A DNA stretch of 5,759 nt, taken from Candidatus Hydrothermarchaeota archaeon (GTDB lineage Archaea; Hydrothermarchaeota; Hydrothermarchaeia; Hydrothermarchaeales; WAQR01). A program made the translations under genes and the position numbers. The first letter of the stretch is position 1. Every line of letters begins with the position of its first letter. The notes beneath the pieces are model-generated. The model searched no databases. It saw only the letters and a list, made by a program, of their open reading frames with translations, and was not told the origin of the DNA. The stretch covers positions 1-5,759 of the forward strand of contig WAQR01000022.1 in assembly GCA_015520145.1 (NCBI GenBank), in the 5' to 3' direction. This document shows positions 1 to 5,485 of this stretch, one piece after another.

Positions 1-1392
1 AGGCGTGACGAAGATACACCCCTCTACCACCTGAAGACATCAAAACTCAGTAATGAGGAATATCTGATAAAGAACACGGTACGGGACATTGCCATTATGG
101 AGATCAATATCAATCCTGCTGGGATACCTGATCCCAGGGAGAGGAGGAGGATATTCACAAAAGAGATAATAAAAATCATGGAAAAAAGGGAGTTTAGCAC
201 AGATAAAGAACAGATAAAGCGGATTGCTGAAAGGATAGTCATGGACATGGTGGGTTACGGGGCGATAGACCCGCTTTTGGAGGACAAGTATCTTGAGGAG
301 ATCATGGTAATGGGGCCTGGTTTTCCTGTGTTCGTCTATCACAAGAAATATGGTACATGCGAGACAAATGTCGTTTTTAATTCAGAAAATGAGATCAGGA
401 ATATCATTGAAAAATTTGCACGTGATGTCCACAGGAGAATAGATTATAACGTCCCCATCCTCAATGCAAGGCTTCCAGATGGTTCCAGGATAAATGCAGT
501 GATACCGCCGATTGCGATAGATGGTTCAAGTATAACGATAAGGAAGTTCAGCGAGGATACCATAACCATCATTGACCTGATAAATTATAAGACAATCAGC
601 CTGGAGCTTGCAGCGTTTTTGTGGATATGTGTCGAGGGATTTGGTATGCATCCCTGCAACATCATCGTGGCAGGCGGAACTGCAAGCGGCAAAACATCCA
701 CACTCAATGCTTTGCTGGTGTTTGTACCAAAAGGTGAGAGGATAATTACCATCGAGGATACCGCAGAGCTTCATCTAAGACACAAGAACAAGGTCAGGCT
801 GGAGACCAGGCCGCCAAACGTTGAGGGGAGAGGTGAGGTAGATATGGATTCACTTTTAAAAAATGCCCTGCGAATGAGGCCAGACAGGATACTTGTCGGC
901 GAGGTCAGGGGTGCTGAGGCAGTGACGCTGTTTACTGCCATGAATACAGGCCATGAAGGATGCATGGGTACAATCCATGCCAATTCGTCGCATGACGTTA
1001 TAACAAGGCTGACAAACCCTCCGATGAATGTGGACCTGTCCGTTATCCCGGCACTTGACCTTGTGATAATGATGGAAAGATTTTTTGACAGAAAGCACGG
1101 TGTTATAAGGAGGATATCCGAGGTCACAGAGATATCCGTGGGTGAGAGCGGGGATATACAGGTTAATGACATCTACAAATGGAGCCCGAGCAAGGATATA
1201 ATAAAGAGCACCGGCATACCTAGCAGGACCCAGTTCAGGTACGAGGAATATGCCGACATGTGGGGTACTGAGTTTAAAAAGGAACTGGAGAGGAGGGTGG
1301 AATATCTTGTAGGGCTTGTAAGGGAGAATGTCAGGGATTTTGACAGCCTTCGTAACAAGATAAATGAATACATGTCCAGGCATATGGCGTAA
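1..1392 (+). CDS. Type II/IV secretion system ATPase, archaeal CpaF/GspE/VirB11 family (5' end outside window)
   Basis: Hexameric cytoplasmic ATPase that powers assembly of a type IV pilus-like or secretion structure at the membrane. The reading frame is open from base 1, and the codons before the first in-frame ATG (97) read as good protein (TPLYHLKTSKLSNEEYLI), so I treat the gene as truncated by the window edge rather than starting at 97. Numbering from ATG97: the N-terminal sensing domain includes VGYGAIDPLL near 53-62 and RLPDGSRINA near 125-134; Walker A GGTASGKTS is at 193-201; the Asp box TIEDTAEL is at 218-225; Walker B RPDRILVGEVRG is at 261-272; the His box has TGHEG at 284-288 and GTIHAN at 291-296. 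All catalytic motifs look intact. The ETRPPNVEG and NPPMNV stretches match the archaeal CpaF-like group, as I remember it, better than archaellum FlaI. The usual partner, a TadC/GspF-type membrane platform gene, is not downstream: the next gene is convergent. Family assignment is firm; which structure it serves is unknown. Confidence 0.93.
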   Translation, partial: RRDEDTPLYHLKTSKLSNEEYLIKNTVRDIAIMEININPAGIPDPRERRRIFTKEIIKIMEKREFSTDKEQIKRIAERIVMDMVGYGAIDPLLEDKYLEEIMVMGPGFPVFVYHKKYGTCETNVVFNSENEIRNIIEKFARDVHRRIDYNVPILNARLPDGSRINAVIPPIAIDGSSITIRKFSEDTITIIDLINYKTISLELAAFLWICVEGFGMHPCNIIVAGGTASGKTSTLNALLVFVPKGERIITIEDTAELHLRHKNKVRLETRPPNVEGRGEVDMDSLLKNALRMRPDRILVGEVRGAEAVTLFTAMNTGHEGCMGTIHANSSHDVITRLTNPPMNVDLSVIPALDLVIMMERFFDRKHGVIRRISEVTEISVGESGDIQVNDIYKWSPSKDIIKSTGIPSRTQFRYEEYADMWGTEFKKELERRVEYLVGLVRENVRDFDSLRNKINEYMSRHMA

Positions 1393-1407
1393 CAACAGTA
1401 TACTAAC

Positions 1408-1437
1408 TTATATATTTATTTTCATTTTATTTATTAT
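1408..1437 (+). terminator. T-rich tract, candidate terminator of the ATPase gene
   Basis: Beginning 15 bases after the ATPase stop, the plus strand is a run of T-rich blocks (TTATATATTTATTTTC, then ATTTTATTTATT). Archaeal RNA polymerase terminates on such oligo-T non-template tracts without needing a hairpin. The tract lies inside the 3' end of the convergent transporter gene, where it encodes the C-terminal NKMKINI. The call is inferred from composition and position only. Confidence 0.4.
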
Positions 1438-2625
1438 GTAAAGCAGGGTCATACCTGCAATGAATGCCACGCCCATGTTCGTTGTTGCAATCCCAATCCC
1501 TGCAATAAAAAATGCAATAAAGAGGTCTTTTTTTTCACTGATATCTCTTATAAGCATTGCAAGTTCAAGACCTGCAAATAGGAGCAGCACACCCAGGATG
1601 GAGTTCGGGATAAGACCAAGAATCGAGATGGCAGCCTTTCCAAACACCACTGCTATGACCAGGAATATTGTGCCAATCATCAGATTTGACCCACCAGTCC
1701 TTGCGCCGAACCTGTAATGTGCGGCAAGTCCTCCTGCACCATGGCACATCGGCATCCCATAAACTGCACCAGCGCCGATGTTTGCCAGGCCCATACTTGC
1801 TGCAAATGCCCTGAAAGTCGACCTCTTTGCCCTCTCTTCTCCAAAGAGGTTCCTGGCGGTATCTGCTGTCGCCATTACTGCATTTCCAATTGTAAGCGGT
1901 ATCTGGGGGATGACCAGAAGAATCAGAGCGTTTAGGAGGAGTGCAGTATCAGGTTTGAAGAAGTGAACTGGTTCATATCCGATTTCAAACGACGTACCAG
2001 AAAGTGAGCCAAACCCGACACTCACCAGGACCCCGAACAATATCACTGCAATCGCTGCTGGAAGTCGCCTGTTGGTGAGCAGCAGTGTAACGACTATGAT
2101 TCCAAATATGCCGATTATCGTATTCACGGATATCCATGTCAGCCAGCTAAGCTCAATAAACCTGGTAAAGGTATGTCCCCCATTTAACCCGGTTAATCCG
2201 GTCATCAAAAGCTCATCCTTTCCTATAAATTCCAGCCCTTTTATCATGAGTATGAATCCAAGACCCAGCTGGATTCCCCTGACAATCGGTTTTGTAAAGA
2301 GTCTTTCAAGTACGTCAATAATCCCTGTTACAGCGATAATGAGCAGAATTACCCCCATCAGATAACCAGACGCTGCTATTGTTGCTGCATCAAGCTGAGA
2401 GGCAACAGCGATAGCAGCCACAACCTTTAGCGGCTGGACTGGAATTGGCAGATTGTAATACAGTCCTGCCCCAATATAGAATAGTCCGACCATCAAAAAT
2501 ACCGCTGTGGCATTCAGCCCGTTTATAACGATTAATGCAACTGATAGCGGTATGAGAGTACCAAGGTCTCCAAGAGAACCTGCCAGTTCCATCCTGTCAA
2601 ATTTATAACTGCCTATCTGTGTCAT
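1408..2625 (-). CDS. MOT1-family molybdate/sulfate transporter
   Basis: Polytopic membrane protein of 405 residues, about 10-12 hydrophobic segments, of the MOT1/putative sulfate-molybdate transporter family (SulP relatives without a STAS domain). Diagnostic motifs visible are ELAGSLGDLGTLIPL at 13-27 in the first helix, LPIPVQPLKVVAA at 59-71, IPQIPLTIGNAV at 239-250 and MPMCHGAGGLAAHYRFGARTGG at 291-312. Length and motif order match full-length family members, and the C-terminus (MKINI) carries no added domain. Family knowledge points to uptake of molybdate, with sulfate or tungstate as alternatives; in a methanogen-like archaeon this could feed the molybdopterin of formylmethanofuran dehydrogenase, but no cofactor gene is nearby to confirm it. 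The ATG at 2625 is favoured because a TATA-like box begins 28 bases upstream (2653 reading leftward), which implies a leaderless message; there is no Shine-Dalgarno. It is divergent from the prenyltransferase gene and convergent with the ATPase gene. Confidence 0.92.
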   Translation of the reverse strand: MTQIGSYKFDRMELAGSLGDLGTLIPLSVALIVINGLNATAVFLMVGLFYIGAGLYYNLPIPVQPLKVVAAIAVASQLDAATIAASGYLMGVILLIIAVTGIIDVLERLFTKPIVRGIQLGLGFILMIKGLEFIGKDELLMTGLTGLNGGHTFTRFIELSWLTWISVNTIIGIFGIIVVTLLLTNRRLPAAIAVILFGVLVSVGFGSLSGTSFEIGYEPVHFFKPDTALLLNALILLVIPQIPLTIGNAVMATADTARNLFGEERAKRSTFRAFAASMGLANIGAGAVYGMPMCHGAGGLAAHYRFGARTGGSNLMIGTIFLVIAVVFGKAAISILGLIPNSILGVLLLFAGLELAMLIRDISEKKDLFIAFFIAGIGIATTNMGVAFIAGMTLLYIINKMKINI

Positions 2626-2634
2626 TTTGTATCA

Positions 2635-2653
2635 TTTATAATATTATTATAAA
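2635..2653. promoter_or_regulatory. Bidirectional promoter with mirror-image TATA boxes
   Basis: TTTATAAT (2635-2642) and its exact reverse complement ATTATAAA (2646-2653) flank the three bases ATT. Read rightward, the first box starts 29 bases before the prenyltransferase ATG (2664); read leftward, the second starts 28 bases before the transporter ATG (2625). Archaeal TATA boxes are centred about 26 bases upstream of the transcription start, so both transcripts should begin at or next to their start codons. Neither ATG has a Shine-Dalgarno, which fits leaderless messages. The two boxes are so close that TBP/TFB complexes on them should compete. The symmetry is directly seen; the function is inferred. 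Confidence 0.65.
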
Positions 2654-2663
2654 GATTTAAGTA

Positions 2664-3569
2664 ATGCGACGTGTATTTAAAATTACCGTGATACCAGTGA
2701 AGTGTGTGATTCTAGAGAAAATCAAGATATTTTTAGAAATGATTAAGATTGAGCATACGGTCTTTGCTATGCCGTTTCTGTATTCCGGTGCGATACTTGC
2801 AGCAGATGGAATACCGTCGAGCCACGTGCTTTTGTGGATTACAGTCGGGATAATAAGTGCCAGGACAGCTGCAATGTGTTTGAACAGGCTTATTGATATG
2901 GAAATCGATAGCAAAAACCCGAGAACCAGGATGCGGGCACTGCCAGCAGGACTGATAAGTCCCGGGGAAGTCGGAATCGTGATATGGGTTTCTCTTGTCG
3001 TTCTCCTACTGTCAGCACTTAAATTAAATCCTCTTTGTGTGATACTCTATCCTCTGGCAGTTTCGATATTTATAATATACCCCTATCTCAAACGGTTTAC
3101 ATGGCTTTCCCATATCGTACTTGGTACTGCGCTTGGGATGGCGCCTGTCGGTGCATGGGTTGCGGTTACCGGATCTCTTGACCTGGCACCTGTCCTTCTC
3201 GGGATTGCTGTGACGTTCTGGGTTGCTGGTTTTGATGTGATATATGCATACAGGGATCTGGAATTCGATAGAGAGTTCAACCTGTATTCGATACCCAGAC
3301 GGTTTGGAGAAGAGAGGGGTATTTATATTTCTTCGTTTTTCCATGTCCTCACCGTTGTTTTTCTTATACTACTCCTGCCGGTTACTCAGCTTGGATGGAT
3401 ATTTCTTATTGGAGTCGTTGTTATCTCTGCACTTCTGTTTTATGAACACTCTATCCTCGCCCCGGGCAATATGGAGAGGCTACAGGTTGCATTTTTCAAT
3501 GTCAATATAGCTGTTGGAATAAGTTTTTTTGTGTTTATTACAGCAGATGTCCTGGTACGAAATATGTGA
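2664..3569 (+). CDS. UbiA-family prenyltransferase (4-hydroxybenzoate polyprenyltransferase-like, MqnP-like)
   Basis: Integral-membrane transferase that attaches a polyprenyl chain to an aromatic acceptor, in the family serving ubiquinone, menaquinone (MqnP) and related lipid quinone synthesis. 301 residues. The first Asp-rich, Mg-diphosphate binding motif is NRLIDMEID (N74, D78, D82), followed by the conserved NPRTRMRALPAG (85-96). The second motif is DVIYAYRDLEFD (D191, D198, D202), followed by SIPRRFG (209-215). About eight or nine hydrophobic helices span the remainder. The GFDVIYAYRDLEFDRE...SIP context matches the MqnP/putative 4-hydroxybenzoate prenyltransferase branch; in an archaeon the product could be menaquinone or a methanophenazine-type carrier, and the sequence does not decide. 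No ubiD, ubiX or mqn gene is adjacent. Start choice: ATG2664 is supported by the TATA spacing, but GTG2706 would give ILEKIKIFLEMIKIEHTVF directly at the N-terminus, as relatives usually look, so the first 14 residues are doubtful. Confidence 0.92.
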   Translation: MRRVFKITVIPVKCVILEKIKIFLEMIKIEHTVFAMPFLYSGAILAADGIPSSHVLLWITVGIISARTAAMCLNRLIDMEIDSKNPRTRMRALPAGLISPGEVGIVIWVSLVVLLLSALKLNPLCVILYPLAVSIFIIYPYLKRFTWLSHIVLGTALGMAPVGAWVAVTGSLDLAPVLLGIAVTFWVAGFDVIYAYRDLEFDREFNLYSIPRRFGEERGIYISSFFHVLTVVFLILLLPVTQLGWIFLIGVVVISALLFYEHSILAPGNMERLQVAFFNVNIAVGISFFVFITADVLVRNM

Positions 3570-3584
3570 ACTTTGTCCAGGACA
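3548..3584 (+). repeat. Inverted repeat spanning the prenyltransferase stop codon
   Basis: TGTCCTGG (3548-3555) and CCAGGACA (3577-3584) are exact reverse complements, separated by 21 bases that contain the TGA stop (3567-3569). In RNA this gives an 8-bp stem with three G-C pairs at each end region. No T-run follows directly, so it is not a classic terminator; it may protect the 3' end of the message, act during termination, or be chance. Confidence 0.4.
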
Positions 3585-3664
3585 CAACAGAAGGACGCAA
3601 CTGGATGAAAGTAGAGAACAGTATCTCCAAATGACCATAATGTTCGTCTAAAAGCCACGGTGAG

Positions 3665-3682
3665 TCTAATCGATCTAATCGA
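3665..3682. repeat. Tandem direct repeat TCTAATCGA x2
   Basis: Two exact, adjacent 9-bp copies (3665-3673 and 3674-3682). Each contains ATCGA and together with the following T gives two overlapping ATCGAT palindromes. TCTAAT or its complement ATTAGA recurs at 3733-3738 and, downstream of the helicase, at 5109-5136. Confidence 0.6.
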
Positions 3683-3715
3683 TAAACATGAAGAATAAAC
3701 ATGAATAAACATGAA
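3682..3715. repeat. Triple direct repeat ATAAACATGAA
   Basis: Three exact 11-bp copies at 3682-3692, 3695-3705 and 3705-3715; the first and third are followed by GA. Spacing is 13 and then 10 bases. They lie about 150 bases before the helicase start. This could be an iterated protein-binding site or replication slippage; the short, uneven spacing is not like a CRISPR array. Confidence 0.6.
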
Positions 3716-3734
3716 GAAAGAGTACTCTCATATC

Positions 3735-3760
3735 TAATATAATTAAAGAATGTTTCTTTA
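3735..3760 (+). promoter_or_regulatory. Candidate upstream promoter with overlapping palindrome
   Basis: TAATATAATTAAAG (3735-3748) resembles an archaeal TATA region and shares AATTAAAG with the proximal box at 3838-3850. Its 3' end overlaps the inverted repeat TAAAGAA-TGT-TTCTTTA (3744-3760, seven perfect pairs), which is the size of a typical helix-turn-helix operator. If used, this promoter would give a helicase leader of roughly 100 bases. The palindrome is directly seen; the regulatory role is inferred. Confidence 0.35.
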
Positions 3761-3790
3761 CGTTAAGTGATAGAGGATAAGTAAATAATA

Positions 3791-3820
3791 GAAAAAAATG
3801 ATAGTAAAATACTTTTTTTC
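3791..3820. terminator. A7/T7 inverted repeat, possible hairpin or oligo-T terminator
   Basis: GAAAAAAA (3791-3798) pairs perfectly with TTTTTTTC (3813-3820), and AGTA/TACT (3803-3806 and 3810-3813) forms an alternative small inner stem. The seven-T run on the plus strand could stop transcripts coming from the prenyltransferase or from an upstream helicase promoter; on the minus strand the A-run acts the same way. Because it sits in the helicase leader it could also attenuate or respond to structure, which is speculation. Confidence 0.4.
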
Positions 3821-3837
3821 TGACGATTAATGTTAGA

Positions 3838-3850
3838 TTAATAATTAAAG
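3838..3850 (+). promoter_or_regulatory. Candidate proximal TATA region of the helicase gene
   Basis: TTAATAATTAAAG begins 26 bases before the helicase ATG (3864), the right distance for a leaderless or near-leaderless archaeal transcript. The box is a weaker match to TTTATATA than those in the divergent promoter at 2635-2653. A weak GTGA (3850-3853) upstream of the ATG could be a partial ribosome-binding site if a longer leader is made. Confidence 0.35.
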
Positions 3851-3863
3851 TGAAGTGTATTAA

Positions 3864-5105
3864 ATGAAGTTTGAAGAATTTCCATTCGATAAAAAGACCC
3901 TTGATGCAATAGGGGCACTTGGTTATGAAACGCTTACCCCTATCCAGGAGAAGGTCATCCCGATAGCCCTTTCCGGGAGCGATGTGGTCGGGCAGTCATG
4001 CACAGGTTCAGGGAAGACCGCTGCATTTAGTATCCCGATTGCCGAACGGATGACAGCCGGGAAGGGTCTTAAAGTACTGGTACTTGCACCGACACGTGAG
4101 CTCTGCATCCAGATTACAAAGGACATGAAAGACATGACCAAAAACCGCGGGATGAAGGTGGTGCCGGTATACGGCGGCCAGTCGATAGATGTCCAGTTGA
4201 AGAAGGTTGGCAGGGCAGACATAATCATTGCAACACCTGGAAGACTCCTTGACCACCTAAGACGCGGGAGCATAAGCCTTAAAGACATCGAAATACTCGT
4301 CATCGACGAGGCTGACAGGATGCTTAACATGGGTTTTATAGACGATATCAGAAAGATTATCAGGGCCACTCCAGAGGACAGGCAGACCATGCTTTTCAGT
4401 GCCACTATCCCAAGACCCATCCTGCAGTTGAGCAGAAAATACATGAGAAATCCAAAATGTGTCGAAATCCCAAAAGAGGTTGACAATCCAGACATAGAAG
4501 AGATCTTCATCCAGATACGTGAAGATGAGAAGTTCAAGATGCTCATGTTCCTCCTTGATAGTGAGGTTCCCACATCCGCGATCATCTTCTGTAACACCAA
4601 GACGCTTACAGATACCCTTGCCGAGAACCTGAAATGCCAGGGATACGACGCCATGGCGATTCACGGTGACATGAGACAGGCAAAGCGGGAGAGGGTGATA
4701 AAGAAATTCTATCAGAAAAAACTCACCCTGCTCTGTGCGACGGACGTGGCCTCGCGAGGGCTCGATATCTCTGACGTCTCTCACATAATTAATTATGACG
4801 TCCCACTTGACCCTGAGAATTATGTCCATCGCATAGGACGCACCGCGAGGATAGGCAAAAAGGGGAATGCCATCACTCTCTTAAGCCCTTCTGGACACCA
4901 GGCTATGAGAGGACTTTCAGTGGTACGCAGACACGTAGAATTTACAGAGGTTGAAGGGTTCAACCCTGAGATGTATGCGCCGTTAGACCCAAAACTCCAC
5001 AGCAAGGGCGGCATCCGGCCAAACAAGAAGAGGGGCAGGGGCAGACGGAAGTTTTCAAAGGGCAGGCGAAACTTCAGGGGCAAGTACATAAGATACAGTC
5101 CATGA
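3864..5105 (+). CDS. DEAD-box ATP-dependent RNA helicase
   Basis: Cytoplasmic RNA helicase of 413 residues that uses ATP to unwind short RNA duplexes or remodel RNA-protein complexes, likely in ribosome assembly, mRNA turnover or cold adaptation. All superfamily 2 DEAD motifs are visible in order: F7 and Q motif TPIQ (25-28); motif I SCTGSGKT (45-52); Ia PTREL (76-80); GG (104-105); Ib TPGR (124-127); II DEAD (148-151); III SAT (179-181); IV IIFCNT (240-245); V ATDVASRGLDI (292-302); VI HRIGRTAR (322-329). The two RecA-like domains are followed by a short extension and a very basic tail (K388-R410, 13 of 23 residues Lys or Arg, with GRGRR and NFRGK), which probably binds RNA nonspecifically. 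No DbpA- or CsdA-type RNA-binding domain is present, so it is a minimal-core helicase. It stands alone, with its own AT-rich, palindrome-bearing upstream region, suggesting individual regulation. The product class is certain; the cellular substrate is not. Confidence 0.97.
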   Translation: MKFEEFPFDKKTLDAIGALGYETLTPIQEKVIPIALSGSDVVGQSCTGSGKTAAFSIPIAERMTAGKGLKVLVLAPTRELCIQITKDMKDMTKNRGMKVVPVYGGQSIDVQLKKVGRADIIIATPGRLLDHLRRGSISLKDIEILVIDEADRMLNMGFIDDIRKIIRATPEDRQTMLFSATIPRPILQLSRKYMRNPKCVEIPKEVDNPDIEEIFIQIREDEKFKMLMFLLDSEVPTSAIIFCNTKTLTDTLAENLKCQGYDAMAIHGDMRQAKRERVIKKFYQKKLTLLCATDVASRGLDISDVSHIINYDVPLDPENYVHRIGRTARIGKKGNAITLLSPSGHQAMRGLSVVRRHVEFTEVEGFNPEMYAPLDPKLHSKGGIRPNKKRGRGRRKFSKGRRNFRGKYIRYSP

Positions 5106-5108
5106 CAG

Positions 5109-5136
5109 ATTAGATAGATTAATATTAGATAGATTA
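5109..5136. repeat. 13-bp direct repeat directly after the helicase gene
   Basis: ATTAGATAGATTA occurs exactly at 5109-5121 and 5124-5136, separated by AT, beginning three bases after the helicase stop and ending three bases before the terminal repeat of the element at 5140. It could be slippage, a regulatory site, or the scar of an excised element whose target duplication was 13 bp; the sequence does not discriminate. Confidence 0.7.
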
Positions 5137-5139
5137 CCA

Positions 5140-5159
5140 TTCATCGGTCATCGGTTAAG
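5140..5159 (+). repeat. Left terminal inverted repeat
   Basis: TTCATCGGTCATCGGTTAAG, matching the inverted right end at 18 of 20 positions. It contains an internal tandem TCATCGG (5141-5147 and 5148-5154) that the right end lacks, because the right end differs at exactly the two positions that create it. Confidence 0.7.
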
Positions 5160-5386
5160 CCCTCCATAGTTCCATTAATCTGTCCCTGTTGACATGGGGG
5201 GTCCAGTGCCTGACTCTGGTACACGTCCATAAGTGTCTCGAATGTCCGCTCGATTCCATAGTATCCATCCCACCTTGCACTGTAGAGGGTGGCGATATCC
5301 TTACCACCGGCAGCCTCCTTTACCCAATCGGCAGGAAACATCTCGTAAAGGGAGACCTCTATGGTCATCCTTTCCCATAATATCAT
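5141..5386 (-). pseudogene. Remnant transposase ORF: N-terminal and C-terminal pieces fused (IS4-like, tentative)
   Basis: 81 codons from ATG5386, or 75 from ATG5368; an in-frame TAA lies just upstream, so the frame does not extend further. Codon choice looks truly coding. EVSLYEMFPADWVKEAA (10-26) resembles the FPxxWxxEAA opening of IS4/ISH8-type transposases, and KDIATLYSARW...GIERTFETLMDVY (29-56) resembles their C-terminal LYxxRWxIExxFxxLKS region, the Y-x2-R part of the Y-R-E-K signature. The DDE catalytic core expected between them is absent, and the usual R-x3-E spacing is widened by an insert DGYYG (40-44). I therefore read it as an internal-deletion product that cannot transpose itself. 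It could still be expressed as a DNA-binding fragment, since tandem palindromes lie just upstream. Family assignment rests on memory of motifs and is uncertain; it could be an unrelated small protein. Confidence 0.4.
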
Positions 5387-5387
5387 C

Positions 5388-5408
5388 TTATTGCAATATT
5401 ATTGCAAT
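5388..5408 (-). promoter_or_regulatory. Tandem ATTGCAAT palindromes upstream of the remnant ORF
   Basis: TTATTGCAAT occurs twice, at 5388-5397 and 5399-5408, a period of 11 bp or about one helical turn. Each copy holds the perfect 8-bp palindrome ATTGCAAT (5390-5397 and 5401-5408). They lie immediately before ATG5386 and 20-40 bases before ATG5368 on the minus strand, where a promoter or operator would be expected. The repeat is directly seen; binding of any regulator or transposase is inferred. Confidence 0.45.
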
Positions 5409-5485
5409 GCCGGGTAATAAAACCTTCGGTATTCATGGCTACAAAATGGTGACCACCGCCCCTACCGGGAACGTTTTCATACTGT

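Larger units (their letters stand above)
3570..3863. other. 294-bp AT-rich intergenic region, no convincing gene, repeat- and palindrome-rich
   Basis: No open frame here looks like a real protein and no tRNA or rRNA-like segment is seen. Instead there is a series of short repeats: TCTAATCGA twice (3665-3682), ATAAACATGAA three times (3682-3715), the perfect palindrome AGAGTACTCT (3719-3728), TAAAGAA/TTCTTTA around TGT (3744-3760), and GAAAAAAA/TTTTTTTC (3791-3798 and 3813-3820). The sequence is strongly AT-rich after 3680. It lies upstream of the helicase gene and most likely holds its promoter and leader. Confidence 0.6.

Noticed and set aside
856..1395. Minus-strand open frame (179 codons) opposite the ATPase gene
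   Set aside because: It overlaps the Walker B and His-box coding region of an unambiguous ATPase; its translation is Cys/His/Tyr-rich and non-protein-like.
1397..1404. 8-bp palindrome AGTATACT between the convergent genes
   Set aside because: It is too short to act as a terminator hairpin and lacks any further structure; likely chance.
3566..3634. Short plus-strand frame GTG...TGA reading NFVQDTTEGRNWMKVENSISK
   Set aside because: It reads like protein and could be a relic, but it is 22 codons, overlaps the prenyltransferase stop, and has no promoter or ribosome-binding site; nothing recognisable.
3440..3712. Minus-strand open frame in and after the prenyltransferase end
   Set aside because: Half of it is antisense to the prenyltransferase, and the remainder crosses the repeat region; no motif is seen.
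3682..3715. Possible miniature CRISPR array
   Set aside because: The repeat is only 11 bp, copies are 13 and 10 bases apart and even share a base, so there are no spacers.
3798..3823. Possible C/D box sRNA (ATGATAG followed by CTGA)
   Set aside because: The C box is imperfect, the interval is too short for guide sequences, and no C'/D' boxes are seen.
3923..4654. Long minus-strand open frame (243 codons) opposite the helicase gene
   Set aside because: It is the antisense shadow of a gene with every DEAD-box motif intact; its translation is serine- and leucine-rich with no recognisable motif.
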